A stretch of 64,000 nucleotides of DNA from Spirosoma radiotolerans. GTDB lineage: Bacteria; Bacteroidota; Bacteroidia; Cytophagales; Spirosomataceae. The notes beneath the pieces were generated by a model. The model was not told where the DNA came from. It saw only the letters and a program-made list of their open reading frames with translations, and searched no databases. Numbering within the stretch: the stretch's first letter is position 1; each line of letters starts with the position of its first letter. Below are positions 26,459-36,601 of this stretch, in pieces. The translations under genes were made by a program, and so were the position numbers. Location: the NCBI RefSeq assembly GCF_000974425.1, contig NZ_CP010429.1, positions 5,069,501-5,133,500 on the forward strand. Reading direction: 5' to 3'.

Positions 26459-27610
26459 TCAAGCCAACCACATGGAGACTTCCCGGTATGTCGCAATGAG
26501 TTGAGCCGTTGCCGCCCGTATTTCTGCTTCCGTAGTAAACCGTCCTAAGCCAAAGCGAATGGTGCTAAAGGCTTGTTCGCGAGTAAGGCCAATCGTTAGT
26601 AACACCCGGGAAGGTTCTATACTGCCGGATTCACAGGCAGAACCAGTACTAGCGACTATATCTGGCAAATTAGCTAATAGCACTTCCGCTTCTAAACCGC
26701 CGAATGTGAGACTACTGTTATTGGGAAGTCGCTCTGTCAGTGCTCCATTTACAGTCACTTCCGGTAAGGCTGTTAGGAGGTTGTGCTCAAATGAATCGCG
26801 CAAAGCACCAATCCTTTGACTTTCTTGCGCAAGTAGGTGTGATGCTACCTCACAGGCTTTACCAAATCCAATAAGCAGCGGTACCGGCAGTGTACCAGGC
26901 CGTAAACTACCAATAGCACCCCCGTACATTAGTGGTACCAGTGGCAATTGCTTCTCCCCTCCCCTGATCCATACAGCACCAACGCCCTTAGGTCCATACA
27001 GCTTATGGGCACTTAATGAAAGTAGATCAAATCTCCATGAATCAACCTGAAGGTTAATCTTACCTACTGCCTGGCAGGCATCACAATGAAACAAAGCTCC
27101 GTTCGCATGTGCCAAGTCAGCCAGTGCAGCAACAGGTTGAATCGTCCCGATTTCGGAATTTGCCGCTTGTACTGAAACAAGTAATGTATCTAGTGTAATC
27201 AGCCTCTTAGCTTCAATCAAATCTACGCGCCCCGTCCTATCTACTGGTAAATACACCAGTTCCCAGCCTTGCTGGGCCAGGTATTGCAGGGGGGCTACTA
27301 TCGATTTATGCTCAGTCGCCGTTGTGACCAATCGCCTACGAGTTCCGCCTAAATTTTTGTGTTGTTGAGTTGCCCCCAGCAATGCGATGTTATTACTTTC
27401 GGTTGCCCCTGAAGTAAATACAATTTCACCTGGGTCGGCCCCTAGTAAGGCAGCAACCTGTTCCTTAGCTTGGCTAACGGCAGCAGCCGCTGCTTGGCCA
27501 AATTCGTGAGGACTGGATGAGTTTCCATAACTACCTGAGAAAAAAGGCATCATCGCGTCGACCACCAAGGGATCGCAAGCCGTGGTGGCATGATTGTCAA
27601 GATAAATCAT
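26459..27610 (-). CDS. Cysteine desulfurase (DndA/IscS type)
   Basis: Removes sulfur from L-cysteine, forming an enzyme persulfide that is passed to an acceptor. PLP fold-type I markers: YLDNHATT (3-10), TSGATESNNIALLG (66-79), TEHKS with His101 stacking on PLP, HCDACQAVGK with Asp177, SAHKLYGPKGVGA with Lys203 as the Schiff-base lysine, and STGSACESGS with catalytic Cys326 on the mobile loop. 383 aa, normal length. It faces away from the DUF4007 operon (145 nt between starts). It supplies sulfur most plausibly to the PAPS-reductase-like protein of the same locus, as DndA/IscS do for DndC. A general IscS role cannot be excluded, but no isc genes are nearby. Confidence 0.9.
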   Translation of the reverse strand: MIYLDNHATTACDPLVVDAMMPFFSGSYGNSSSPHEFGQAAAAAVSQAKEQVAALLGADPGEIVFTSGATESNNIALLGATQQHKNLGGTRRRLVTTATEHKSIVAPLQYLAQQGWELVYLPVDRTGRVDLIEAKRLITLDTLLVSVQAANSEIGTIQPVAALADLAHANGALFHCDACQAVGKINLQVDSWRFDLLSLSAHKLYGPKGVGAVWIRGGEKQLPLVPLMYGGAIGSLRPGTLPVPLLIGFGKACEVASHLLAQESQRIGALRDSFEHNLLTALPEVTVNGALTERLPNNSSLTFGGLEAEVLLANLPDIVASTGSACESGSIEPSRVLLTIGLTREQAFSTIRFGLGRFTTEAEIRAATAQLIATYREVSMWLA

Positions 27611-27754
27611 CTGGAAAGGTAAACAACAAGCTCGAAACCTACTTAATTATATGTAGTTTTGGTGGCAACAGGCGGCAATTCTATTATAAAGTACGCAATT
27701 TAGACGGTATATCTTGCCATCCATACCTTCACGGTATCCAATAATTTAAGAATA

Positions 27755-28759
27755 ATGCGATTTAGATTTTCTGGTCATGAGAGTTTTCCATGCCGATATA
27801 CTTGGCTACCAAAAGCATATCGGGCCATTCACGCAGACCCTACCCTATTCGCCAATGATAATCATGCAATGGTGCAGTTAGGCGTTGGAAAAAACATGGT
27901 TAAATCCATTCGATTTTGGGTACAATCGTTCGGTATAGCCGAACAGCAACCGGATAAACCTGGCCTTTATATCACGCCTTTCGGCCACGCCATCTTTCAG
28001 GCCCAAAAGGGGCAGGATCCTTTCTTGGAAGACATTCGAACCTTATGGTTGCTGCATTGGAAAATCTCAACGCTCATTGATGATCCGCTTTTTGCGTGGT
28101 ATTTCTTGCTAAATCAGTGGCAGAAACCAGAGTTTTCTCAGACTGAGGTCATTGAAGCATTCAGCATTGAATCGGACCGAATGGAGCGCCCTTTATCCGA
28201 TTTTACGAAAGAACAACACTTTTCTATATTTCTGCATACCTATGTCCCAGTACGGGCAAGAAAAGGCAATGAAATACTAGAGGAGAGTTTGGATTGCCCG
28301 TTAACCGAACTTCAATTAGTTATTCCCGCTGGTGAACGAACAATGGCTGAACCGGGGAAACGGGAGCATTTATACGTATTCCGGCAGGATGGAAAGCCTG
28401 ACATCACTGGCCCACTACTAGCTTATTGTTTGTTTGATTTCTGGCGCAATCACCAAAGAGAGGAAGAGAGCTTATCATTTCGGGACATTTACGCACGACC
28501 CGGTAGTGTGGGCCAGATTTTTAAACTATCGGAACCGGATTTACAAGGTCGATTAGTTTCGTTACAACACGATTCACAGCTTTTTTTTGACTATCGCGAC
28601 TCGGCGGCTCTACCACGTTTATTAAAACAGGGGGAGTTGAATGAAGAAATGGAAGCAACCCTGTTCACAGGAATTTATGGTCAACCGATGGAAGCCTATT
28701 TTGAGGCTCAGCAGTTAGCACACGGACAAAAATTTAGAATAGGAATAGGCCATGATTAA
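27755..28759 (+). CDS. DUF4007 family protein
   Basis: 334 aa. The start is diagnostic of DUF4007: FSGHESFPCRYTWLPKAYRA, then VQLGVGKNMVKSIRFWVQ, a family signature seen in genes next to sulfur-transfer and restriction genes. The rest is helical with winged-helix-like segments, so DNA binding or target selection is a reasonable guess. No catalytic motif. First gene of an operon of eight; its stop overlaps the start of the next gene by 8 nt. Function in the literature known to me is undetermined. Confidence 0.8.
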   Translation: MRFRFSGHESFPCRYTWLPKAYRAIHADPTLFANDNHAMVQLGVGKNMVKSIRFWVQSFGIAEQQPDKPGLYITPFGHAIFQAQKGQDPFLEDIRTLWLLHWKISTLIDDPLFAWYFLLNQWQKPEFSQTEVIEAFSIESDRMERPLSDFTKEQHFSIFLHTYVPVRARKGNEILEESLDCPLTELQLVIPAGERTMAEPGKREHLYVFRQDGKPDITGPLLAYCLFDFWRNHQREEESLSFRDIYARPGSVGQIFKLSEPDLQGRLVSLQHDSQLFFDYRDSAALPRLLKQGELNEEMEATLFTGIYGQPMEAYFEAQQLAHGQKFRIGIGHD

Positions 28760-31700
28760 TACCGTAACCACCAGCTTATTCGCGATACATCGACGTTTTT
28801 TACGTTCTACGGACTTGGAACGTGACTGGAATGATCCAGAAGCATTAGAGAACTATACCCTTACCCCACATGCGAAACAAGCCTTAGAGCGTCTTGGAGA
28901 AGGTTTAAGGCCAAAATCAAGTCTACGTGCATGGCGTATTACTGGGGATTATGGTTCGGGAAAATCTTCATTTGCCTTACTGGTGGCAAAGTTATTTTCT
29001 CAACCATTGTCGCAATTGCCTACAGTGTTTAAGACTGAGCTGCGTCGAGCCGGATCAGGGCTCGCCTTCCCCAAAGCCCCCGCTTTGTTACCTGTATTGG
29101 TAACGGGAAGTCGGGAACCAATGGGCCCGGCTATTCTTAGGGCGTTGCTTACAGCTCTGCGAAGCATTGACGCCGACGAAAGTTTGTTAACAGAATTAGG
29201 GGAAGTAACGTCTAACCCTGAGATCTGCTCAGATAGACTTGTGCTTCACTGGGTGCAGCGTATACAGCGGTATATAGTAGTTACTGATCGAGCAAATGGA
29301 CTACTATTGATCCTTGACGAAGCTGGTAAATTTTTAGAATACGCGGCTGATCGCCCTGATCAGCAGGATGTTTTTTTACTGCAAAGTCTCGCTGAAGCGT
29401 CGGCACGTAGCGGTGACTTACCTTTATTTATATTAGCTCTATTACACCAGGGGGTAAGCGCCTACACGGAAAGTCTCACTAAAGCACAACAGCGAGAATG
29501 GGAAAAAGTAGCTGGACGTTTCGAAGAAATTACCTGGTACCACCCAGTCGAGCAAGTTGCCTCGTTAGTCGCTAATGCCTTAAAAACCCAACTTGACCAG
29601 GTTAAGCCGCAAACACAGGAACAGGCTAGATCGGCTATGCAGGAGACGCTAAAATTGCGTTGGTATGGGGTTGACGTGGCAGCCAAGCCTCTAATAGACT
29701 TAGCGGCCAATATATACCCTCTTCATCCTACCGTTTTACCACCCTTGGTCCGGCTATTTGCCAGTTTTGGTCAAAATGAACGGTCACTCTATTCGTTTTT
29801 GCTGGGTTCTGATCCACACGGCTTGCAAGACTTTACCGCTCGTACTGAGGGAAAACAGTTTTTTCGGTTAAATAATCTTTTCGATTATGCGCGTAGTGCC
29901 TTTGGTGGTCGCTTGGCCTCGCTCAGCTACCACTGGAAAGAAATCGATAGCATTATAAATTCCTACCAAGGAGAACAGGAGCAAGATCTAGCGGTGCTTA
30001 AAATAACTGGCTTAATGAATCTCCTGAACACAAGCGACTTAGTTGCTTCGAAGCAAGCATTGTCGCTTGCCCTGGACATAGGAAATGATATAGAGGCCGC
30101 TCTCATTCGTTTGCAGGAGCTGCATATGCTGCACTTTAGAGGTATCGCCGGTGGTTTTTGTGTGTGGTCTACCTCAAGTGTTAATTTAAATGATGCCCGT
30201 GCCGAAGCAAAAAAAGCCTTAGGAACTGTTACTAATCTGCCAGCACTTATTCGGGAGCGCCTAGAGGTGCGGCCACTTGTTGCCCGTCGTCATTACATCA
30301 GCACAGGTAATCTGCGGTATTTTGATGTAAAGTATGTAGAAGTGGCCTCCTTGTCCAATAAACTTAATACGGATACATCAGCAGATGGACTAATTATTGT
30401 TCCCCTCTGTGAGACACCTACAGATGTCGAAGCTGCTCATAAGTTCATATCGAATTCGGAAATTGCCCAACGTGCCCACGTACTTGTGGCTGTACCTCGA
30501 CCCCTTCGAGGACTTACGGCAGAGTTGGAGGAGCTTCGTCAATGGGAGTGGGTAGAGCGGTCGATCGGTGAACTACGTCATGATCGATATGCACGAGAAG
30601 AAGTCTCCCGTAAATTAGTACTCTCTCAGCAAACGTTAACAAAAAAATTACAAGTAAGTATAGGTCTACTTAATGCCGATGGAGAAGGCCGTTTGGCTTG
30701 GTTCCATAAAGGGCAGCTAGTACCCAATCTTCACACAGGAAGGAATGTACTGACGTTGTTAACCGAAATTTGTAATAATGTCTATTCCTTCTCCCCGTTC
30801 ATACATAATGAACTGATCAATCGAAGGATTTTATCGTCGAACGGTGCTGCTGCACGGTTAAGGCTATGTGAGAAACTCTTTGAATCAGCCAGTCAACCTT
30901 TATTGGGCATGGACCCGGATAAGCATCCACCTGAAATGTCCATGTATTTATCGGTATTGCAAGAAGCAGGCTTACACCAGCAAACAGAGAAAGAAGGCAT
31001 ATGGGAAGTTGCTTTACCTAGTGAACAATATGACGAAGCTCATTGCCGTATTTTACCGGCGATGCATCGTATTCATGAGGTTCTTTTGGAAAAACCGGAT
31101 GCACGTGTGCCAGTGACAGTAGTGTTTGATGCGTTACGGCTAGCGCCTTATGGTGTTAGAGATGGTTTAACACCGCTACTACTGGCGGTATTTGCCGTCA
31201 TACACGAGCAAGAATTAGCATTTTACGAAGATGGTTCTTTTATTCCAAGAATAACTGGTACTAACTTCTTACGGCTCATTAAAGCTCCGGAAACGTTTGA
31301 GGTCCAATATTATCCATACACAGGTATCCGTAACGACTTGTTTCAACAATTGATCCGTGAATTAGGGCTAAGGGCTGAAAACACGAACCGAGTCGACATA
31401 CTGGATGTCGTAAAACCACTACTCATATTTATCGCAAATCTTCCAGAATATGCGCTAAAAACGACACGTTTATCTCCTAAAGCCAAGGCCGTCCGGTCTA
31501 TTCTGGTAGCAACTGTTGATCCGGCTAAACTTATCTTCTATGATTTGCCAAAAGCCTGTGGCCTATCCCCTATCAATGCCCACATTATTGGTGATGAACA
31601 TACACAACTAAATCATATCCAGGAATTTGTATCTACTTTAAAAAGTATTGTAGATGAATTGCGTGCTGCCTACCCGAATTTGTTGCAGAGCTTATGTTCA

Positions 31701-32201
31701 CAATTGATGAAAGAATTGCAGTTAAGTGGTGGATTTGATCAAATCCGACCTATATTGGCCAGCCGGGCGAAAGCGTTGGCCATCTCGGTGACTGAGATTC
31801 GATTAAAGAGCTTTTGCTTACGGCTAGCTGATACATCACTAGTAGAAAATAAATGGCTGGAATCTTTGGGTAATCTAGTTTGCTCAATGCCACCAGCCAA
31901 GTGGCGTGATGCGGATGAATATAAGTTTGAGCAAGAAATCCACAAGCTGAGCGCTCAATTCTTGCGAGTAGAAGCTGTTGTGTTTAGTAAAAAAAGTACT
32001 GAACAGAATGTGGAGTCTGTCCGACTGGCTCTAACTCACCCGAACGGAGAGGAACGTGATCAAGTTATTCATTTAGCGCAAGAACAGGTTAAGGATATGG
32101 AAGCTCTACAAGAACACCTGAGAACATTACTTAGACATCAGGGACAGCTCGGTATGGCTGCTGCTACACGTGTCCTGTGGGAGATGATGGCTCAAAAATA
32201 A
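28752..32201 (+). CDS. Large P-loop ATPase (1149 aa)
   Basis: Walker A GDYGSGKS at 65-72 and Walker B LLLILDEAG with Asp189-Glu190. About 900 further residues have no recognisable domain, mostly helical, with a likely second wing around 560-620. The N-terminal 'DYGSGKSSFA' form recalls large defence ATPases such as BrxC/PglY, but the overall match is not demonstrated. It takes the position where canonical phosphorothioation loci have the SMC-like DndD ATPase; it lacks the long coiled coil and zinc hook of that protein. Likely role: ATP-driven DNA remodelling for modification or target search. Overlaps DUF4007 by 8 nt, so translation is coupled. Confidence 0.7.
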   Translation: MINTVTTSLFAIHRRFLRSTDLERDWNDPEALENYTLTPHAKQALERLGEGLRPKSSLRAWRITGDYGSGKSSFALLVAKLFSQPLSQLPTVFKTELRRAGSGLAFPKAPALLPVLVTGSREPMGPAILRALLTALRSIDADESLLTELGEVTSNPEICSDRLVLHWVQRIQRYIVVTDRANGLLLILDEAGKFLEYAADRPDQQDVFLLQSLAEASARSGDLPLFILALLHQGVSAYTESLTKAQQREWEKVAGRFEEITWYHPVEQVASLVANALKTQLDQVKPQTQEQARSAMQETLKLRWYGVDVAAKPLIDLAANIYPLHPTVLPPLVRLFASFGQNERSLYSFLLGSDPHGLQDFTARTEGKQFFRLNNLFDYARSAFGGRLASLSYHWKEIDSIINSYQGEQEQDLAVLKITGLMNLLNTSDLVASKQALSLALDIGNDIEAALIRLQELHMLHFRGIAGGFCVWSTSSVNLNDARAEAKKALGTVTNLPALIRERLEVRPLVARRHYISTGNLRYFDVKYVEVASLSNKLNTDTSADGLIIVPLCETPTDVEAAHKFISNSEIAQRAHVLVAVPRPLRGLTAELEELRQWEWVERSIGELRHDRYAREEVSRKLVLSQQTLTKKLQVSIGLLNADGEGRLAWFHKGQLVPNLHTGRNVLTLLTEICNNVYSFSPFIHNELINRRILSSNGAAARLRLCEKLFESASQPLLGMDPDKHPPEMSMYLSVLQEAGLHQQTEKEGIWEVALPSEQYDEAHCRILPAMHRIHEVLLEKPDARVPVTVVFDALRLAPYGVRDGLTPLLLAVFAVIHEQELAFYEDGSFIPRITGTNFLRLIKAPETFEVQYYPYTGIRNDLFQQLIRELGLRAENTNRVDILDVVKPLLIFIANLPEYALKTTRLSPKAKAVRSILVATVDPAKLIFYDLPKACGLSPINAHIIGDEHTQLNHIQEFVSTLKSIVDELRAAYPNLLQSLCSQLMKELQLSGGFDQIRPILASRAKALAISVTEIRLKSFCLRLADTSLVENKWLESLGNLVCSMPPAKWRDADEYKFEQEIHKLSAQFLRVEAVVFSKKSTEQNVESVRLALTHPNGEERDQVIHLAQEQVKDMEALQEHLRTLLRHQGQLGMAAATRVLWEMMAQK

Positions 32202-32250
32202 TGAATACTCCAGCCAGTCAATTTAAAATTCCGCTCATATCCACCGAAAC

Positions 32251-34617
32251 ATGCATTTTAAGGTTACTGCCCGTACTATTTTACAGTTAGGTGCAGAGCT
32301 CATCAGCTCTGATGCTATTGCTTTTTATGAACTTATTAAAAATGCATTTGATGCAGGTTCACGAAAGGTGGAGGTAAGAGTCGTAATCCGATTACCACAA
32401 TTGCTTGTTAGAGACACAATTAAACGTATTACATTAGACAATAACCCAGTAAATAACTCAGTAAAAAAAGAAATACTTAACCAACTAATTAGTAGCATTG
32501 ATTTAGAGACACCAGAAGCTAGTGAATTACAAATAGCCTTAAATAATAATCTTACTTCAGATCAACTTCTCTTACTTCTAAAAAAGGCGAACTATATTCT
32601 TATTAAGGATCAGGGAGAAGGTATGTCTTTAGTTGACCTGGAGGATATATATTTAACATTAGGGACTCGTAATCGACAAAAGCAGCGTAGTCAAAATGAA
32701 AATATAGTCCCAACAAGTGAAGGCAAACGTCCAATACTGGGCGAAAAAGGTCTTGGCCGTCTTTCAGTAATGCGATTAGGAGATGGACTTCTGGTAGAGA
32801 CAACTAAAGCTGGCGAAAATAATTATAACATATTAGAAATCGACTGGAACATGTTTTCGCACGACTCAGATGCAATGCTAGATAGCATAGTCGTTGAGCC
32901 GAAAATAGGAACATTAAAAGACAATCCACTAACACAAGGAACCAGTATTCGAATCTTTGACTTAAAGTCAATTTGGTCAAAAGAAAAAATAGAAGCAATC
33001 GAGCAGGAACAGATAGGTCGTTTTATTGACCCGTTTAGTCGAACAAACCGTGATTTTATTACTCTCTGGTTTAATAAAAAACCTATTTTGCTTTCGGGCA
33101 TCGATAAAACATTATTCGCCAATGCACATGCGTCAGCTAAAGGCGAACTAAAATTCGATACGGATGGTAATGCGACTCTACTTGGAGAGATGCATTACAG
33201 AGTTTATGATCGAAATAAAACTTTCTCAATAACTGGAACACATCTTGCAGTACTCTTAGAAGAGGTTGTAGATGTAGATAAAGCATTTGCAATATTGAGA
33301 AGTTTGGGCCCATTTACTTTTGAACTACACTGGTTTAACCGGAGGTTACTGACTAAAAATCAAGGTGTAATAGATCCGAAATACGTTAAGGAGCTGGTTG
33401 ACACATGGGGTGGCGGTTTAATGGTTTACCGAGATGGTTTCCGTGTTAATCCATTTGGTGGTCCAAATGATGATTGGTTGGACATTGACCATATAGCCCT
33501 AAGTTCCCAAGGTTATAAATTGAACAGGCGTCAGATAGTTGGAAAGGTAGATATTACCTCCAATGGTAATCCGTTTCTTCTTGATCAGACAAACCGAGAA
33601 GGTTTGCGAGATAATTTAGAAAAACAAGTCCTTGTTACATTACTACAATATTTTATTTGGAAAGAGCTTAAAGTTTTTCTCAACGCTGTTCAAAGCGACG
33701 AACAAGCAAACCTCGCTGCATTAAGTTTAGGAGAGATAGAAAAAAGAATAGATCTAGGCCAGCATAAGATAAGGCAAGCGATAAAATATCTAATTACAAA
33801 TTATCCTGAACTGAACCAGGAAACTGAAATTATTAATACAATTGAAGAAGTTTTGGAAGAAAGCTCAGCTTTGTTTAAAAGTGCTAAAGCGTCAGCAAAA
33901 GTACTTGAACAACGACTGAGTACTACGATAAATCTGGCTGGCTTAGGCTTAATGATTGACGTTATTGCCCATGAACTAAACCGGGCTACACATCAAGCTA
34001 TTAAAACAATAAATACTCTTCCATCCCAAGAGCTTACCCAACGCACGGCAAGCTCAATGAGTACACTAAGATCACAGCTAACAACTTTACAAACACGTCT
34101 GAAAGTTATTGATCCTTTAGGCCCTTCAGGCCGTCAGCACAAAACATTGGTAGATTTAAAAAAGCTGTTACAGGATACTTTACTATACCACCATGACCAG
34201 TTTGAACGCCATCGAATAAATTTAGTAATTGAAGACAGTTATATTGATCAAAAATGGAGTATACAGGCAGTTCCAGGAATGATTGTACAAGTGATTGAGA
34301 ACCTGATTACTAATTCTGTTTATTGGCTAAAACAGGAGCAAATCATTAATAAACTTTCAAACGCTGAAATAAAAGTAAAAATTGATCGTGATCGACAGTT
34401 CGTTTTATTTTCAGATAATGGTCCTGGGATTCCAGTTGCAAAAAAAGACGATATTTTTAGACCTTTTGTTAGCACAAAGCCGCCTGGAGAAGGAAAAGGA
34501 CTAGGCCTATACATTTCACGGGAAATAGCTCAATATCATGGCTCCTCTTTGTATCTCCAGGATACTGGAAAATCTGTCTTACATACGTTCATTCTTGATT
34601 TGCAAAACAATAAGTGA
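32251..34617 (+). CDS. Double GHKL protein: MORC/Hsp90-like ATPase plus histidine-kinase core
   Basis: 788 aa with two Bergerat ATP-binding domains. N-terminal: ELIKNAFDAGS (Glu27, Asn31, Asp34), IKDQGEGMS, then LGEKGLGRLSVMRLGD, as in MORC/MutL/Hsp90 ATPases. C-terminal: VIAHELNR with His574 in an H-box-like helix, VIENLITNS (about 681-689), SDNGPGIP (722-728 region) and GEGKGLGLYI, as in histidine kinases. About 500 residues in between include a coiled-coil stretch. No membrane segment, so a cytoplasmic sensor. The next gene encodes a receiver-like protein, so a phosphorelay or ATP-gated switch is plausible. It sits inside the sulfur/Dpt operon. Confidence 0.8.
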   Translation: MHFKVTARTILQLGAELISSDAIAFYELIKNAFDAGSRKVEVRVVIRLPQLLVRDTIKRITLDNNPVNNSVKKEILNQLISSIDLETPEASELQIALNNNLTSDQLLLLLKKANYILIKDQGEGMSLVDLEDIYLTLGTRNRQKQRSQNENIVPTSEGKRPILGEKGLGRLSVMRLGDGLLVETTKAGENNYNILEIDWNMFSHDSDAMLDSIVVEPKIGTLKDNPLTQGTSIRIFDLKSIWSKEKIEAIEQEQIGRFIDPFSRTNRDFITLWFNKKPILLSGIDKTLFANAHASAKGELKFDTDGNATLLGEMHYRVYDRNKTFSITGTHLAVLLEEVVDVDKAFAILRSLGPFTFELHWFNRRLLTKNQGVIDPKYVKELVDTWGGGLMVYRDGFRVNPFGGPNDDWLDIDHIALSSQGYKLNRRQIVGKVDITSNGNPFLLDQTNREGLRDNLEKQVLVTLLQYFIWKELKVFLNAVQSDEQANLAALSLGEIEKRIDLGQHKIRQAIKYLITNYPELNQETEIINTIEEVLEESSALFKSAKASAKVLEQRLSTTINLAGLGLMIDVIAHELNRATHQAIKTINTLPSQELTQRTASSMSTLRSQLTTLQTRLKVIDPLGPSGRQHKTLVDLKKLLQDTLLYHHDQFERHRINLVIEDSYIDQKWSIQAVPGMIVQVIENLITNSVYWLKQEQIINKLSNAEIKVKIDRDRQFVLFSDNGPGIPVAKKDDIFRPFVSTKPPGEGKGLGLYISREIAQYHGSSLYLQDTGKSVLHTFILDLQNNK

Positions 34618-34624
34618 GTATCCT

Positions 34625-36601
34625 ATGTCATCTTCTTCCCCCATTTTAATAGAAACGGTTGCTGCTACCAAGGAACCTAAACAAAAAGCGGCTATTATTG
34701 ATGATGCCTTTGATGATGTTGAAGAGGGCGAAATCAAAATAAAGCAGTATTTAGAATTTTATCAACTGGTGAACCAAGAAGGCGAATTTGACGATTTAGT
34801 TTCTAAGATTGGTCTAATACTGCCAGAGGTATATATAGATGAACCTGCGCCTGCAAATTTTTTGGATTTTTTGCAGGAACTGTGGAGGGAAAGAGCCAGT
34901 CATGCCAGATTAAAGGAATTAGTTGATAAAAATCTGTTTACCGAAAAAGTTGATAAATTAAATGAACTTGAGACAATTTGTAAAAATCTTGAAAATCAGA
35001 ATTTAGATGTTAAGCGAATCAATTCTAGAGTCGAAGACCCCAGTATTTTTTCAAGCGGTGAATTCGTCTACATCTTCATTGATTATAACTTAGGCATTGA
35101 ACCAGGGCCTTTAGCTGTGGCTAATGCCAAAACTAAAGCACGGGAGATATACAATACATGTCCTAAGGGGAAAAAGCCTGTCACAATATTGATGTCTTCA
35201 GAGTCTGGTTTCATCAAGTTGATTGATCGATTTCAAGATGAGGCGGGTATGATTGAAGGAGTCTTTCGTTTTTCACCCAAAGATCAACTAAGTGATCAGA
35301 ATAAAGTTTCGTTATTAATACGCGCATATTCCGAAGAATTTGAAAGTAATCATGCTCTTCAGGATTATATTCATGCACTAATAAGTGCAGCCAAAGGTGC
35401 ACTAAATGAATTTGAGAAAGAAGTACAAATGCTTCGTATAGAGGATTATGTATTTATCCAAAATTCTGCTTTACGGGATCAGGCACAACCATTAGGTGAT
35501 TATTTAGCTTGGCTGTATGGTACTCATTGGGCTAATCTATTACTACGGAACACCGACTTAAAAGTTCAACAATCTATTATTGATAAGGTATTCTCCGATA
35601 AACCGCCACTTCATCATCGACTACCTTCTTCAAAAGTGTCGGCCATTTATATGAGTGCACTATTTGAAGAGGGTTTAGGTCCAATTGAGCTTCACCCTTT
35701 AGAAGGGTCTACAAACAGCAAATTAGCCAAGCTACCTTATTTGCACTTAGGAGACTTATTTACTAAATCTGAGACAACAGATGTGTGGATGGTTTTGAAT
35801 GCACAATGTGATCTTGAACGCCCAGAAGCTAAAAATGCAGAAAGAAGTATTTTCTTAGTGCGCGGTACATTAGTACCATTTGAGAAGCCACTTGCTCTTA
35901 GCGATCAGAAAACGGATTTCTTTTTATTTGAGGGAGTTCAATACCAAATCAAGTGGAATGTAAAACAGGTTGATACAGTCCCACATAATAAGTTCATTGA
36001 ATGGCAGAAAATTTTAGAGTTAGAACGACACTTTCGTTTGCGACTGCCTTTTGCGTTGGAGATACAACAAGCCTTTTCTGCTTCTATTTCCCGAATAGGT
36101 TTACCAGTATCACCACCATTTACTCAAGAAATAAGACTGGAAGTTCTCTATAGGAAAGAGGACAGTTCAGCAGGTATTTTTTTAGAAGAAAGCGTCGAAT
36201 ATGCTTTTTTACCTATTACTAGAGTAGGAGATAAAACCGTTCGCTTAACATTGCATTTCGCTTTAGATTTTAAAGAAGCTCTCCTTTCTAAACAACGTGA
36301 GTTAATACTTAAAAAGGCTGAAGTAGAGGGAGGGCGTTTGGCTAATTATGATAAAAAATTATTCTCGAATATAAATTTATTGTTAGACGAATTTGACAAT
36401 TGGTTTTTTAGTAAGAAAGGTTTTCTTTACCCAAGTGGTAACAAACCTATTGTCCTATTACCTCCTAGTTCTTTAGGGCTTTCACTTGATTCACCCAAAG
36501 ATGTATTTGTGGGGCAAAATGCATTTATTATTAATATTGTAACTGACGATTCGCCCTCTATTTCACCAACTAGTAACCCACCCATTAACCATGAAAACTA
36601 A
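34625..36601 (+). CDS. Receiver-like protein of the double-GHKL pair
   Basis: About 658 aa from the ATG at 34625, 8 nt after the previous stop; an in-frame start at 34538 would lie inside that gene. Residues 20-30 read KAAIIDDAFDD, resembling the acidic pocket of receiver domains, and near residue 150 FVYIFIDYNLG offers the strand with the phospho-acceptor-like Asp, followed by KKPVTILMSSES, like the receiver Thr/Ser strand. The fold is expanded by a helical insert, so this is a divergent receiver. The C-terminal 450 residues match no family I recognise. Its stop overlaps the next gene's start by 11 nt. A partner for the histidine-kinase-like protein is inferred. Confidence 0.6.
   Translation: MSSSSPILIETVAATKEPKQKAAIIDDAFDDVEEGEIKIKQYLEFYQLVNQEGEFDDLVSKIGLILPEVYIDEPAPANFLDFLQELWRERASHARLKELVDKNLFTEKVDKLNELETICKNLENQNLDVKRINSRVEDPSIFSSGEFVYIFIDYNLGIEPGPLAVANAKTKAREIYNTCPKGKKPVTILMSSESGFIKLIDRFQDEAGMIEGVFRFSPKDQLSDQNKVSLLIRAYSEEFESNHALQDYIHALISAAKGALNEFEKEVQMLRIEDYVFIQNSALRDQAQPLGDYLAWLYGTHWANLLLRNTDLKVQQSIIDKVFSDKPPLHHRLPSSKVSAIYMSALFEEGLGPIELHPLEGSTNSKLAKLPYLHLGDLFTKSETTDVWMVLNAQCDLERPEAKNAERSIFLVRGTLVPFEKPLALSDQKTDFFLFEGVQYQIKWNVKQVDTVPHNKFIEWQKILELERHFRLRLPFALEIQQAFSASISRIGLPVSPPFTQEIRLEVLYRKEDSSAGIFLEESVEYAFLPITRVGDKTVRLTLHFALDFKEALLSKQRELILKKAEVEGGRLANYDKKLFSNINLLLDEFDNWFFSKKGFLYPSGNKPIVLLPPSSLGLSLDSPKDVFVGQNAFIINIVTDDSPSISPTSNPPINHEN

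Noticed and set aside
34538..34624. Upstream in-frame start of the receiver-like protein
   Set aside because: Lies inside the end of the double-GHKL gene; the ATG at 34625 just after its stop is more natural.
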